Part shown: piece after piece, positions 52,905 to 62,481 of the stretch
Layout: each line of letters starts with the position of its first letter
How positions within the stretch are numbered: position 1 is the first letter of the stretch
Assembly: GCF_026898155.1 (NCBI RefSeq)
Contig: NZ_CP114029.1
Coordinates: 255,501-319,500 of the forward strand
Reading direction: 5' to 3'
From: Jiella pelagia
Lineage (GTDB): Bacteria > Pseudomonadota > Alphaproteobacteria > Rhizobiales > Rhizobiaceae
DNA: 64,000 bases
Translations under genes and position numbers: made by a program
The notes under the pieces: generated by a model
Database searches by the model: none
What the model was told of the DNA's origin: nothing
What the model saw: only the letters and a program-made list of their open reading frames with translations

Positions 52905-53726
52905 ATGAATGGTGACAACGACGGGGGTGGCATGCGGATCGGCCGGTCCGGCCAGAACGGGGGAACGGGCTTGTCGCGCCGCGCCGTCCTCGCCGGCCTC
53001 TTCGCCGCCGCCGGCCTTGCCGGTTGTCGGTCGACGACGATGAGCGTCGAAGGTCTCGGGCTCTCGGATTTCTCGGCGGAGGCCTCGCACCAATATCCGG
53101 TGCATGGCATCGACGTCGCGAAATATCAGGGTGACATCGATTGGGAGGCGGCCCGCGACGGCGGCGTTTCCTTCGTCTGGATGAAGGCGACGGAAGGCGG
53201 CGACCGGCTGGACGACCGGTTCAAGGAATATTGGGCGAAGGCCGCCGCCGCCCGAATCCCACGGGGCGCCTATCACTTCTGGTATCATTGCCGGCCGGGC
53301 GACGAGCAGGCCGAGTGGTTCATCCAGAACGTACCGAAGCAGCGCGGAGCCCTGCCACCGGTGATCGACGTCGAATGGACGCCGTTTTCGCCGACCTGCA
53401 CCATCAGGCCGCCTCGCGAGGACATCGTCCGCGAAGTCGGCAGGATGTCGGCCATATTGGAGCGGCACTACGGCCAGCGTCCGATCCTCTACATCCCGAT
53501 CGACGTGCATCGCGAGCGGCTGGTGGGAGCCTTCCCCACTCACGAATTCTGGCTGCGCGCCGTCGCCGACCACCCCGACAATGTCTACGAAAACCGCCGC
53601 TTCCGCTTCTGGCAATACACGGCCACCGGAAGCGTCCCGGGCATCAAGGGCGATGTCGATCGCAACGCCTTTTCCGGAACGCGAGACGACTGGGTCAAAT
53701 GGCTTAAGGTCAATCTCGCGAAATAG
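52905..53726 (+). CDS. GH25 lysozyme-like lipoprotein with twin-arginine-type signal
   Basis: A 273-residue protein of glycoside hydrolase family 25. The core has HGIDVAKYQGDIDWEAARDGG (first acid), FVWMKATEGG, PVIDVEWTPFS (second Asp and Glu region) and FWQYTATGSVPGI. The signal region has LSRRAVLAGLFAAAGLAGC, a paired Arg followed by a lipobox, so a lipoprotein exported by Tat is likely; tatABC is in this window. I prefer the ATG at 52905 with AAGGG upstream; 52932 is possible. Confidence 0.88.
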   Translation: MNGDNDGGGMRIGRSGQNGGTGLSRRAVLAGLFAAAGLAGCRSTTMSVEGLGLSDFSAEASHQYPVHGIDVAKYQGDIDWEAARDGGVSFVWMKATEGGDRLDDRFKEYWAKAAAARIPRGAYHFWYHCRPGDEQAEWFIQNVPKQRGALPPVIDVEWTPFSPTCTIRPPREDIVREVGRMSAILERHYGQRPILYIPIDVHRERLVGAFPTHEFWLRAVADHPDNVYENRRFRFWQYTATGSVPGIKGDVDRNAFSGTRDDWVKWLKVNLAK

Positions 53727-53795
53727 TTCTTCAATCTGCCATCAAGACGCGCTAACGGCGCGTTGGAGAACGACATTTCACCGGAGCCGAACTTC

Positions 53796-54983
53796 ATGAC
53801 TCTTCTGCAGCGTCTGGCCGTCACCACTTGCCTGCTCGCAGCCGGAACGGCGGGCGCCAGCGCCCAGCAGTGCGGCGGCGACTTCGAAACCTTCCGTGAG
53901 GGCGTTCGGCAGGAAGCTCTGGCGAAAGGTCTTTCGCAGCGTGCCGTCGATGTCGCAGTCGCCGACATGCGCCTCGAGCCGAAGGTTCTCGCCCGCGATC
54001 GGGCGCAAGGCGTGTTCGCCCAGGACTGGCGCCAGTTCGCCACACGGATGGTCAGCGGCTATCGGCTGAAACACGGCCGGGACAACATCCAGAAATACGC
54101 CAGCGTCTTCGACGACGTCGAGGCGCAGACCGGCGTGCCCGCGGCCGTGATCGCCAGCTTCTGGGGATTGGAGACCGACTACGGAGCCGTCCTCGGCGAC
54201 TTCGAGACGATCCCTGCCCTCGCGACGCTCGCCCATGACTGCCGCCGGCCGGAACTGTTCCGTCCGCATCTGATCGCCGCCATCGAGATCGTCGACAAGG
54301 GCTATCTGACGCCGAGCGAAATGCGCGGCGCCTGGGCCGGCGAGATCGGCCAGACCCAGCTCCTGCCCGAGGAATACGTCGCCTTCGGCACCGACGAAGA
54401 CGGCAACGGCCGCGTCGACCTGCGCAAGGATACCGCCGACGTCCTGATGACGACCGGCAAGTACATCGCCTCGCTCGGCTGGCGCCGCGGCGAGCCTTGG
54501 CTCGAGGCTGTGAAGGTGCCGGCGGACTTCCCCTGGGACCGGGCGGCGCTCGTCAACAAGGAGCCGCGGTCGAACTTCGCCGCACTCGGTGTCACCAGGG
54601 CGGACGGATCGCCGCTTGAAAACGATGCCGAGCCGTCGGCGCTGATCCTGCCGATGGGGCGTAATGGGCCGGCATTCCTGGCCTTCCCGAACTTCGACAT
54701 CTACCTGACCTGGAACAATTCGCTGGTCTACTCGCTCACGGCCGCCTACTTCGCAACCCGTCTCGGAGGAGCCGAGCCCGTCGACATGGGCAATCCGGCG
54801 CCCGGCCTCTCTGCCGATCAGACAATGGTTCTGCAGCAGAAGCTCGTCGACAAAGGCTACGACGTCGGCGGCATCGATGGCATCGTTGGCGAGAACACGC
54901 GAGCCGCAGTGCGTCAGGAACAGCTGCGTCTGGGCCTGGCCGCCGATGGCTGGCCGACCCAGGATCTCCTATCGGCTCTTTGA
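53796..54983 (+). CDS. Lytic murein transglycosylase, MltB family
   Basis: A 395-residue exported enzyme. The signal peptide (LAVTTCLLAAGTAGASAQ) precedes an SLT_2 domain with the catalytic Glu126 in ASFWGLETDYGAVLGDF, GEIGQTQLLPEEY and a PG_binding_1 domain in the last 65 residues (QTMVLQQKLVDKGYDVGGIDG). Such enzymes cut glycan strands to 1,6-anhydro ends, the type of product that NagZ processes. ATG 53796 is chosen; the longer frame starts with TTG. Confidence 0.92.
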   Translation: MTLLQRLAVTTCLLAAGTAGASAQQCGGDFETFREGVRQEALAKGLSQRAVDVAVADMRLEPKVLARDRAQGVFAQDWRQFATRMVSGYRLKHGRDNIQKYASVFDDVEAQTGVPAAVIASFWGLETDYGAVLGDFETIPALATLAHDCRRPELFRPHLIAAIEIVDKGYLTPSEMRGAWAGEIGQTQLLPEEYVAFGTDEDGNGRVDLRKDTADVLMTTGKYIASLGWRRGEPWLEAVKVPADFPWDRAALVNKEPRSNFAALGVTRADGSPLENDAEPSALILPMGRNGPAFLAFPNFDIYLTWNNSLVYSLTAAYFATRLGGAEPVDMGNPAPGLSADQTMVLQQKLVDKGYDVGGIDGIVGENTRAAVRQEQLRLGLAADGWPTQDLLSAL

Positions 54984-55046
54984 TGCGTCCTCCTCGATCG
55001 GCTCCGCCCCCGCAAGGTTCAGCCGATGCCCGGGACCCTGCCCCCT

Positions 55047-55076
55047 CTCTGTCCGGACGCCCGCGCCCGGACAGAG
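55047..55076 (+). terminator. Strong hairpin after the transglycosylase gene
   Basis: Arms ctctgtccgg and ccggacagag are perfect complements with a ten-base GC-rich loop. The hairpin starts about 60 bases after the stop at 54983 and is followed by CGACTTGGTTCTTCGG. It is a likely transcription end although the T-run is interrupted. Confidence 0.5.
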
Positions 55077-55643
55077 CGACTTGGTTCTTCGGCCAACCAG
55101 TTTTTCGGCGGCAGCAGGCGACAAACTTGTATGCTGGTAAACGCTGCAATTCACAGTCAGAATCAATTCTATTATACGTTGACGTGGTTTCGGTTTCGTT
55201 GTTGTGTTCAGTGGACGTGCCAATTACCGAAGGCAGCCATGGGATTTTCCCTAACGAACGATACGATCTTCGAGCAACCGCGGCGCTGCAGTGAACTGGA
55301 TATTGTGGACACTGCCGGTTTTTTCTTCGCCGGCTGGGGGCTGTCCGTGGAAAGAGCGCTTTGGGAGAAGCCGCCTCTCAACATTGCCGCCCTCGCTCCA
55401 CCGGGCAGGCCCTCGCATCTTATGGGAGACGGCTCGGGTCGGCGCCCCGACGCTACGCTGGGCCTCGCCGGGTGGCAGGTGCGAACTTGCAGGGCCCGCG
55501 CTTGCCCCGATCTCAGATCATATCAGCCGAAACAGTCGATGACGCTCGCCTTGCCCCCAAACGGGGTGCGACAAATTCGCCCACAACCGATACGAAAGTA
55601 GGGCATCGGTTCCGCGGCAAAAACATAGAATCGGGAGGCAGTG
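55077..55643. other. Intergenic region with an AT-richer core and no supported gene
   Basis: The stretch from about 55120 to 55300 is clearly less GC-rich than the flanks (for example ATTCTATTATACG). Frames crossing it have no family match or ribosome-binding site. It should contain the promoter for the 55644-56339 gene pair. GGGAGG at 55633-55638 serves the ATG at 55644. Confidence 0.4.
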
Positions 55644-55958
55644 ATGATGATATCCGAGGACACGATGCGGTTGTCGCAGGCTCAAGAAGCTGCACACTTT
55701 CTGATCTCCAGCCTGGCAGCAGTCAGAGGCTTGTCAGCCGCCGCCGCTCGGGCTTTGGAGGCCGCCATTTACGAGTGTGACATCCGGCTGGATATTCCCG
55801 AGCGCGCCCTGCCGGCATGCTCGATCAACCGAAATGCAATTTTGCATGCTTTGATTTATGCAATTCCTGAGTTAGAGCATGACCGTCCAGAAGCTGCCGC
55901 TGCGGTGACTTTGGCCGTTCAAATTCTAGCCAAAGATTCGAAGCAGCCAAACCAATAA
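55644..55958 (+). CDS. Small helical protein of unknown function (104 aa)
   Basis: I do not recognise a family. The chain is predicted to be mostly helical (RLSQAQEAAHFLISSLAAV, ALEAAIYECDIRLDIPE, AAAAVTLAVQILAKD), with one Cys in each of two loops. There is no signal peptide or membrane helix. GGGAGG six bases upstream supports the ATG at 55644; a GTG one codon before is possible. It is 12 bases upstream of the XRE regulator and probably co-transcribed. Codon use is less GC-rich than in neighbouring genes. Confidence 0.65.
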   Translation: MMISEDTMRLSQAQEAAHFLISSLAAVRGLSAAAARALEAAIYECDIRLDIPERALPACSINRNAILHALIYAIPELEHDRPEAAAAVTLAVQILAKDSKQPNQ

Positions 55959-55970
55959 GATAGTCAAACT

Positions 55971-56339
55971 ATGCGTAACTCTAAAGCTGCATCCGATATA
56001 GATCGTCAGATCGCCGCCCGTATTCGACTGGCGCGCCTTGAGACAGGCATGTCGCAAGAAAAACTTGCCGAGGCATTGGGAATCACCTTCCAGCAGGTCC
56101 AGAAATACGAAAAAGGACTGAATCGGATATCGGCTGGCCGTCTGCGGGAAATTTCCGACACGTTGGGCCGCGAAGTCACTTGGTTTTTCGAAGAAATGCC
56201 GACCTTCGAAGCCTATCCGACCTTGTCGAAGGCCGATCTGCGGATGCTGAAGAACCTCAAGGCCCTTTCTCCGGAAACCCGCCGGGCACTCGATGCCCTG
56301 CTCGTTTCCCTCAATCCGGCAATCGAAACGGCCGAGTGA
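55971..56339 (+). CDS. XRE-family HTH transcriptional regulator
   Basis: A 122-residue protein. The helix-turn-helix near residues 18-70 reads ARIRLARLETGMSQEKLAEAL and GITFQQVQKYEKGLNRISAGRL, a form common in rhizobial regulators where these proteins often control their own operon or symbiotic and stress genes. The C-terminal 45 residues are helical and may dimerise. It follows the 104-residue gene by 12 bases. Target unknown. Confidence 0.87.
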   Translation: MRNSKAASDIDRQIAARIRLARLETGMSQEKLAEALGITFQQVQKYEKGLNRISAGRLREISDTLGREVTWFFEEMPTFEAYPTLSKADLRMLKNLKALSPETRRALDALLVSLNPAIETAE

Positions 56340-56466
56340 TATCCGCTTGCCATTGTCCTCCCGCTGAGCCGGGGATGATGGGAGCGGTCATCAACGACAA
56401 AAGGTCAGTTGCGAAGCAGGACGGGCTTCGCCAACCTTTTGAATCACCGATACGGCAGCCGCTTCG

Positions 56467-58261
56467 TCAGGAAAATTTTGCGACCGCTGCGTCGCTGATC
56501 CTGAAGCCGACCGCTTGTTCCCCGCGAAAATGATCCGCTGAAAGGCTGCCGGCGACGTGCAGCGGCGCCGCATGGTTCGACATCAGCAGCTCGCCGAGGC
56601 TCGCCTCCCGCCGCCTTGAACGCGATCGCCCGCATCGTCATGCCATCCTCGCCCTTGAGGCGCACCGCGACATGGCCATTGCCGACGATTCGCGCATCGA
56701 CGATCCTGTGACGCGCCACTGCCAGAAGCGGCGGCTCATGTCCGGAGCCGAACGGTCCTGCTTTCTCCAGCATCTCGTAGAGCGGCATGGTGAGGCCCGC
56801 GGCGCTGACCGCACCGTCGATCCGCAGCGCATCGCTCATCCGCGCAACGGCAACGTCGCTCTCAGCCGCCGCCTCCAGAAACTGCCGAAGCTCGCCCAGC
56901 CGTTCGCGGCGAACGGTCAGCCCCGCCGCCATCGCGTGGCCACCGCCCTTTTCGATCACCCCCTCGTCTAAAGCCCGCCGGACGATGCGCCCGAGGTCGA
57001 CGCCGATCACCGAGCGCCCGGAGCCGGAGCCCTTGCCGCTCTGATCGAAAGCGATCGCGAAGGCCGGGCGGCGGTGACGCTCCTTCAGGCGGGCGGCGAT
57101 CAGCCCGACGATACCGGGATGCCAATCATTCGAAGCGGCGACGAGCACCGGAGGGCCCTCGCCCGCGCCGATCTCGGCAGCAACCTCGGCGTCGGCTTCG
57201 GCCAGCATCCGCGCCTCCATCGCCTGCCGCTCCTGGTTCAGCGTGTCGAGCTGTTCGGCGATGGCCTCGGCTGCCGCTTCGTCGTCGAGGCATAGAAGCC
57301 TGCTGCCGAGGGCGGCATCGCCGATCCGTCCGCCGGCGTTGATCCGGGGCCCGAGCAGAAAACCGAGATGGCCGGAACGCACCGGGCCGGAGAGCCGAGC
57401 GACCCGGCAGAGCGCCTTCAGCCCGACATTGTCCTGGCGGCGCATGACCGCGAGCCCCTGGACGACGATGGCACGGTTGAGCCCCTTCAGCGGGACAACG
57501 TCGCAGACCGTCGCAAGAGCAACGATGTCGAGCAGCCGCATCAGGTCGAGCGGCGGCTGCGAGGAGCGGCCGCGAAGCTGCCGCTGGACCGCAACGAGGG
57601 TCATGAAGACGACTCCCGCCGCGGCCAGATAGCCGAGGCCGGAAAGATCGTCCTGACGGTTCGGGTTCACGAGGGCGACGACCTCCGGGATCGCGCTGCC
57701 GGTCTGGTGATGGTCGAGGACGACGACGTCGAGGCCGCGGCTGCGGGCATGGTCGAAGGTCTCGAAGCTCGACGTGCCGCAATCGACCGAAACCAGAAGG
57801 GTGGCGCCAGCGTCCGCGAGTTCGTCGACGGCCTGCGGGTTCGGACCGTACCCCTCGGTAATACGATCGGGTATGCGGACGACCGGATCTAGCCCGTAGT
57901 GGCTGAGAAAGCGCGAAACCAGGGCGGCGGAGGCTGCGCCGTCGACGTCGTAGTCGCCGAAGATCGCCACCTGTTCGCGCCGCAGGATCGCTTCTGCGAG
58001 GCGCTCGGCGGCCGCGTCCATATCGGTCATGACGGATGGATCGGGCATCTCGTGGCGCAGCTTCGGGTCGAGGAAGCGCTCGGCGAGGCTCGCCTCGACG
58101 CCCCGCGCCGCCAGAACCCGCGCGACGACATCGGGCAGCCCGAGCTTCTGCGACATCGCGAGGGCGTTCGCCTCGCTTCTAACGTCCAGCGCGCTGACCC
58201 AGCGTCGGCCCGTCACGGACCTCTCGACGCCCAGAAAATGTTGGCTTGTGGTGGGAGGCAT
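56467..58261 (-). CDS. recJ: Single-stranded-DNA-specific exonuclease RecJ (one frameshift in the sequence as given)
   Basis: A DHH/DHHA1 exonuclease, repaired length 597 residues. Motifs: IFGDYDVDGAASAALV (motif I), SVDCGTSSFE, DVVVLDHHQTG (DHH), and DHHA1 GRSVIGVDLGRIV, KGGGHAMAAGLTV near residue 440. The frame breaks at GAGGCTC (56596-56602) close to the 3' end. One base less restores GAGCTC and leads to AAGGELGELLMSNHAAPLHV, ending at 56467 instead of running on to 56444. ATG 58261 is chosen as the family-like start; the frame extends to 58321. Confidence 0.92.
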
Positions 58262-58372
58262 GTCGTCTCGAAACATCGGCCCGGGCCGAGCAGAGGCCAC
58301 GAGCCACAGAGTGTTCATCACAAGGACCTCTGCCCCCGCTTCACGGAGGCTTGTCCCGAGCGTCAGGCTGGC

Positions 58373-59377
58373 TCAGCGCGGATGCAGGGCGCCTTCGGCC
58401 AGGTCGCTGACGTGGTGATGCGCCCGCACCTCGCGGATGGTGCGCGAGAAGGAGCGCATCAACAGCGTATGGGTCGTCACACGGTCGCGGTAGAAGCGCA
58501 CGCCGTCGAGGAGGTTCCCGTCGGTGACGCCGGTCGCAGCGAAGATCACGTTGCCCGAGGCCATTTCCTCGGCCGTGTAGATCTTCTCAGGATCGCCCAC
58601 GCCCATCCGCTCGGCCCGGGCGCGCTTCTCGATGGTGTTGAGCTGCAGCCGCCCCTGCATCTGTCCGCCGGTGCAGCGCAACGCCGCCGCCGCCAGAACG
58701 CCTTCAGGGGCACCGCCGATGCCCATATAGATGTCGATGCCGGTCTCCTCCGGGTCAGTGGTGTGGATCACCCCCGCCACGTCGCCGTCGCCGATCAGGC
58801 GGATCGCGGCGCCGGCCTCCCGCACGGCGGCGATCAGTTGGGCATGCCGCGGCCGGTCGAGGATGCAGGCGGTGAGATCGGCGACCTTGACCCCCTGGGC
58901 CTCGGCCAGCGCCGCGAGATTTTCTGCCGGCGAACGGCGAAGGTCGACGATGCCTTTGGGATAGCCCGGACCGACGGCGATCTTCTCCATATAGACGTCT
59001 GGCGCGTTCAAGAGGCTGCCGCTTTCGGCCATGGCCACCACCGCCAGCGAGTTCGGCAGGTTCTTGGCGCAGACCGTCGTGCCCTCCAGCGGATCGAGAG
59101 CGATGTCCACCGGAACGCCGCCCCGGCCGACCCTCTCGCCGATGAACAGCATCGGCGCTTCGTCGCGTTCGCCCTCGCCGATCACCACCGTGCCATCGAT
59201 CTCGATCTGATTGAGCGCCTGCCGCATCGCATCGACAGCCGCCTGGTCGGCCGCTTTCTCGTCGCCGCGGCCCCGCAGCTTCGCTGCGGCGATCGCTGCC
59301 TGCTCGGTCACGCGCGCGAGTTCCAGGGAGAGGACGCGGTTCAAATTCTCGCCAAATTCGGCCATGGTTCCGATCAT
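58373..59377 (-). CDS. glpX: Class II fructose-1,6-bisphosphatase
   Basis: A 334-residue GlpX-type phosphatase of gluconeogenesis. Metal- and substrate-binding blocks VVIGEGERDEAPMLFIGE, ALDPLEGTTVCAKN and GIGGAPEGVLAAAALRC are typical. I chose ATG 59377 because GGGAGG lies nine bases upstream; an ATG at 59398 is also in frame but has no such site. Located between recJ and homoserine dehydrogenase, an order common in rhizobia. Confidence 0.93.
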   Translation of the reverse strand: MIGTMAEFGENLNRVLSLELARVTEQAAIAAAKLRGRGDEKAADQAAVDAMRQALNQIEIDGTVVIGEGERDEAPMLFIGERVGRGGVPVDIALDPLEGTTVCAKNLPNSLAVVAMAESGSLLNAPDVYMEKIAVGPGYPKGIVDLRRSPAENLAALAEAQGVKVADLTACILDRPRHAQLIAAVREAGAAIRLIGDGDVAGVIHTTDPEETGIDIYMGIGGAPEGVLAAAALRCTGGQMQGRLQLNTIEKRARAERMGVGDPEKIYTAEEMASGNVIFAATGVTDGNLLDGVRFYRDRVTTHTLLMRSFSRTIREVRAHHHVSDLAEGALHPR

Positions 59378-59751
59378 CTGATTCGCCTCCCGCTTCATTG
59401 CGGTATCGGTCCGGGGAGCGCCGGCTTTTGGACCGATATGACGTCGTTCGCGGGCCAGTCGCTTCCCGATTCGAGAAGAGTAGCCCGAAAGTCATGTTGC
59501 CCGCCACGGTTGGCGAGCGGCTGTTCATATGCGCCGGTCGCGTGTCGGTCCGATGTCAGCGGAAAAGCCGCCCTCCGCCGGCTCAGCCTCATCGGTCATG
59601 AGCCGAAGAGCGTGCGAGATTCCGTACAGGGTGGCTGACCGCATTCGGGCGCCATCAACGAATGTGCGCAGCCGGCCACGCGATCGGTTTCCGTAACCAT
59701 CGCGGGCGGGACAGCGCCTGCCGGACCGGACGTCCGGCCGGATCGGCTATC
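59378..59751. other. Gap between the homoserine dehydrogenase gene and glpX
   Basis: About 370 bases. I see no credible gene; short frames on both strands are Arg- and Ser-rich. The glpX promoter is expected here, with the ribosome-binding site GGGAGG close to 59386-59391. Confidence 0.4.
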
Positions 59752-61056
59752 TCAGTCGAGGTCCTCAATGCGGATCATCTGCGGCTCGCCGGAAAGGTGC
59801 CCATCGCGCGACAGGCCGTCCAGCGCGGCTCGGATCGCCGCCTCGGTGGTGTCGTGGGTGACGAGAACCACCGGTGCGGTGCCCTCGCCGGCCTTGCGAT
59901 CCGCCTTGCGCTGAACGATCGATTCAAGCGAAATGCCATTCTCCGCCATGCGACTGGCGATCGAGGCGAAGGCGCCGACCCGGTCGAACACCGCAAGGCG
60001 GATGTAGTAGCCGCCCTCGTGAGCGCGCATGCGGGCGCGGTGATAGGGCTGCAGCCGCGACGGCGGCAGGCCGAGCGTCGGGGGCACGAAGCCGCCGGCG
60101 ACGTCCATGATGTCCGAAAGAACCGCCGAGGCGGTCGCCGCACCGCCGGCACCAGGCCCGGCGAGCAAAATCGAGCCGAGAAGATCGGAATCGATCGCCA
60201 CCGCATTGGTGACGCCGTCCACCTGGGCGAGCGACGAGCGCGCCGGGATCATCGCCGGATGGACCCGCTGCTCGATGCCGCTGTCCGTCCTCAGTGCGAC
60301 GGCGAGAAGCTTGATCCGGTAGCCGAGTTCGGCCGCCGCGACGATGTCGGCGATGGTGATCTTCGAGATGCCCTCGATGAAGATGCTCTCGAGCGAGATC
60401 TCGGTTCCGAAGGCGAGCGAGGTCAGGATCGCCAGCTTGTGGGCCGCATCGAAGCCGCCGATGTCGAAGGTCGGATCCGCCTCGGCATAGCCGAGCGCCT
60501 GGGCGTCCTTCAGACAAGCATCGAAGCTGATGCCCTCCTTCTCCATACGCGTCAGTATGTAATTGCAGGTGCCGTTGAGAATGCCGTAGACGCGGCCGAC
60601 CTCATTGGCGGACAGCGCCTCGCGCATGGTCTTGATGACGGGGATGCCGCCGGCGACCGCGGCCTCGAAGAGGATCTCGGTGTCGTTCTCCGCGGCAAGC
60701 CGCGCCAGCGCCACGCCATGATGGGCAAGCAGCGCCTTGTTGGCGGTGACGACGGGGATGCCGCGACGCAGCGCCGCCTCGACCGCCTGGCGCGCCACGC
60801 CGTCCGATCCACCGATCAGCTCGACGAAGGCGTCGATCTCGCCTTTTTCGGCAAGCTCGACCGGATTGTCGAACCAGGCCATGCCGTCGGCATCGAAGCC
60901 ACGACCGCGGCTCCTGTCGCGGGCCGAGATCGCGGTGATTCGGATCGATCGCCCGACCCTCTCGGCGAGAAGCTCGGCCTTTCGTTCGATCAGCTGCGCC
61001 ACCTTGGCGCCGACGGTGCCCAGCCCGGCAATGCCGAGCCGCAATTCGCTTTTCAT
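59752..61056 (-). CDS. hom: Homoserine dehydrogenase with ACT domain
   Basis: A 434-residue NAD(P)-dependent enzyme reducing aspartate semialdehyde to homoserine (threonine and methionine synthesis). Rossmann motif LGIAGLGTVGAKV, VTANKALLAHHG, the block GILNGTCNYILTRME and GYAEADPTFDIGGFDAAHKLAIL (catalytic Asp and Lys) are seen. The last 85 residues are an ACT domain (YYIRLAVFDRVGAFASIA), pointing to feedback control by threonine. It is a separate enzyme, not fused to aspartokinase. Confidence 0.95.
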   Translation of the reverse strand: MKSELRLGIAGLGTVGAKVAQLIERKAELLAERVGRSIRITAISARDRSRGRGFDADGMAWFDNPVELAEKGEIDAFVELIGGSDGVARQAVEAALRRGIPVVTANKALLAHHGVALARLAAENDTEILFEAAVAGGIPVIKTMREALSANEVGRVYGILNGTCNYILTRMEKEGISFDACLKDAQALGYAEADPTFDIGGFDAAHKLAILTSLAFGTEISLESIFIEGISKITIADIVAAAELGYRIKLLAVALRTDSGIEQRVHPAMIPARSSLAQVDGVTNAVAIDSDLLGSILLAGPGAGGAATASAVLSDIMDVAGGFVPPTLGLPPSRLQPYHRARMRAHEGGYYIRLAVFDRVGAFASIASRMAENGISLESIVQRKADRKAGEGTAPVVLVTHDTTEAAIRAALDGLSRDGHLSGEPQMIRIEDLD

Positions 61057-61188
61057 GCCAAACTCGTCTCAAGGCCGCAGGCCCGGACGCGCATCCGGAA
61101 ACCATCGTGCGGCGTAACAATCGCTGGCGAGCCCAGCCCGGCCTCCGGATGGAGACCCCCGCCCGTCAGTCTCGCGCCGAGCGGTGCC

Positions 61189-62406
61189 TTAGGAGCGCGC
61201 TCGCAGCGAGACGACGTTCTGCCCCGCTTCGGCGCCGGACGCAAGAAAGCGCCGGATGTTGCGGGCGGCCTGGCGGATGCGATGCTCGTTCTCGACGAGC
61301 GCAATGCGCACGTGGTCGTCGCCATGCTCGCCGAAGCCAATGCCCGGGGCGACGGCAACCTCCGCCTCCTCGATCAAAAGCTTCGAGAACTCCAACGACC
61401 CGAGATGCCGGAAGGCCGGCGGGATCGGCGCCCAGGCAAACATCGTCGAGGCCGGTGGCGGCACGTCCCAGCCCGCCCGGCCGAAGGATTCGACCAGAAC
61501 GTCGCGGCGCCGGCGATAGATGGATCGAACCTCGTCGATCGCCGTCTCGCCGCCGTTCAGCGCCGCCGTCGCGGCGACCTGGATCGGCGTGAAGGCGCCG
61601 TAGTCGAGATAGGACTTTACCCGTGCGAGCGCGGCGATCAGACGCTTGTTGCCGACGGCAAAGCCGATGCGCCAGCCGGGCATCGAGAAGGTCTTCGACA
61701 TCGAGGTGAACTCGACCGCGACGTCCATCGCCCCCTCGACCTGGAGGATCGAGGGCGGCGGCACGTCGTCGAAATAGATCTCGGCATAGGCGAGGTCGGA
61801 CAGGACGATGATCTCGTTCTTCTTTGCGAAGTCGACGACCTCGCGATAGAAGTCGAGATCGGCGACGTAGGCCGTCGGATTGGACGGGTAGTTCAGGATG
61901 ATGGCGATCGGCTTGGGAATCGAATGGCGGACCGCCCGGTCGATGGCGGCGAAGAAGTCCCGGTCTGGCTTGGCCGGAATGGCGCGGATCGTGCCGCCCG
62001 CCATCAGGAAGCCGAAGGCATGGATCGGATAGGTCGGGTTCGGGCAAAGGACGACGTCGCCAGGCGCGGTGATCGCCTGGGCCATGTTGGCGAAGCCCTC
62101 TTTCGAGCCGAGCGTTGCCACTACCTCTGTCGCCGGATCGAGGGTCACGCCGAAGCGACGCTTGTAATAGCCCGCCTGGGCGCGTCTCAGCCCGGCGATC
62201 CCCTTGGAAGCCGAATAGCGGTGGGTGCGCTGGTCCTGGATGACCTCGCAGAGCTTGTCGACGACGAATTGCGGCGTCGGCAGGTCGGGATTGCCCATGC
62301 CGAGATCGATGATGTCGGCGCCGCGCGCCCGGGCCGTCGCCTTCAGCCGATTGACTTCTTCGAAGACGTAAGGCGGCAGACGCCGGACTTTGTGAAATTC
62401 TTCCAT
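61189..62406 (-). CDS. AlaC-type PLP-dependent aminotransferase
   Basis: A 405-residue class I/II aminotransferase. HRYSASKGIAGLRRA, LCPNPTYPIHAFGFLMAGG, LNYPSNPTAYVADL, VLSDLAYAEIYFD and the catalytic Lys in TSMSKTFSMPGWRIGFAVG are present. This form is annotated in rhizobia as AlaC, alanine or LL-diaminopimelate aminotransferase; substrate cannot be fixed by eye. Transcribed together with homoserine dehydrogenase (132-base gap). Confidence 0.9.
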   Translation of the reverse strand: MEEFHKVRRLPPYVFEEVNRLKATARARGADIIDLGMGNPDLPTPQFVVDKLCEVIQDQRTHRYSASKGIAGLRRAQAGYYKRRFGVTLDPATEVVATLGSKEGFANMAQAITAPGDVVLCPNPTYPIHAFGFLMAGGTIRAIPAKPDRDFFAAIDRAVRHSIPKPIAIILNYPSNPTAYVADLDFYREVVDFAKKNEIIVLSDLAYAEIYFDDVPPPSILQVEGAMDVAVEFTSMSKTFSMPGWRIGFAVGNKRLIAALARVKSYLDYGAFTPIQVAATAALNGGETAIDEVRSIYRRRRDVLVESFGRAGWDVPPPASTMFAWAPIPPAFRHLGSLEFSKLLIEEAEVAVAPGIGFGEHGDDHVRIALVENEHRIRQAARNIRRFLASGAEAGQNVVSLRARS

Positions 62407-62481
62407 TTTTCTCGTCCTCCGGCACCATGCCGGCCAATGATATTACGAATGAAACAATGCGCGGGCCTATGCGGCCTGGGA

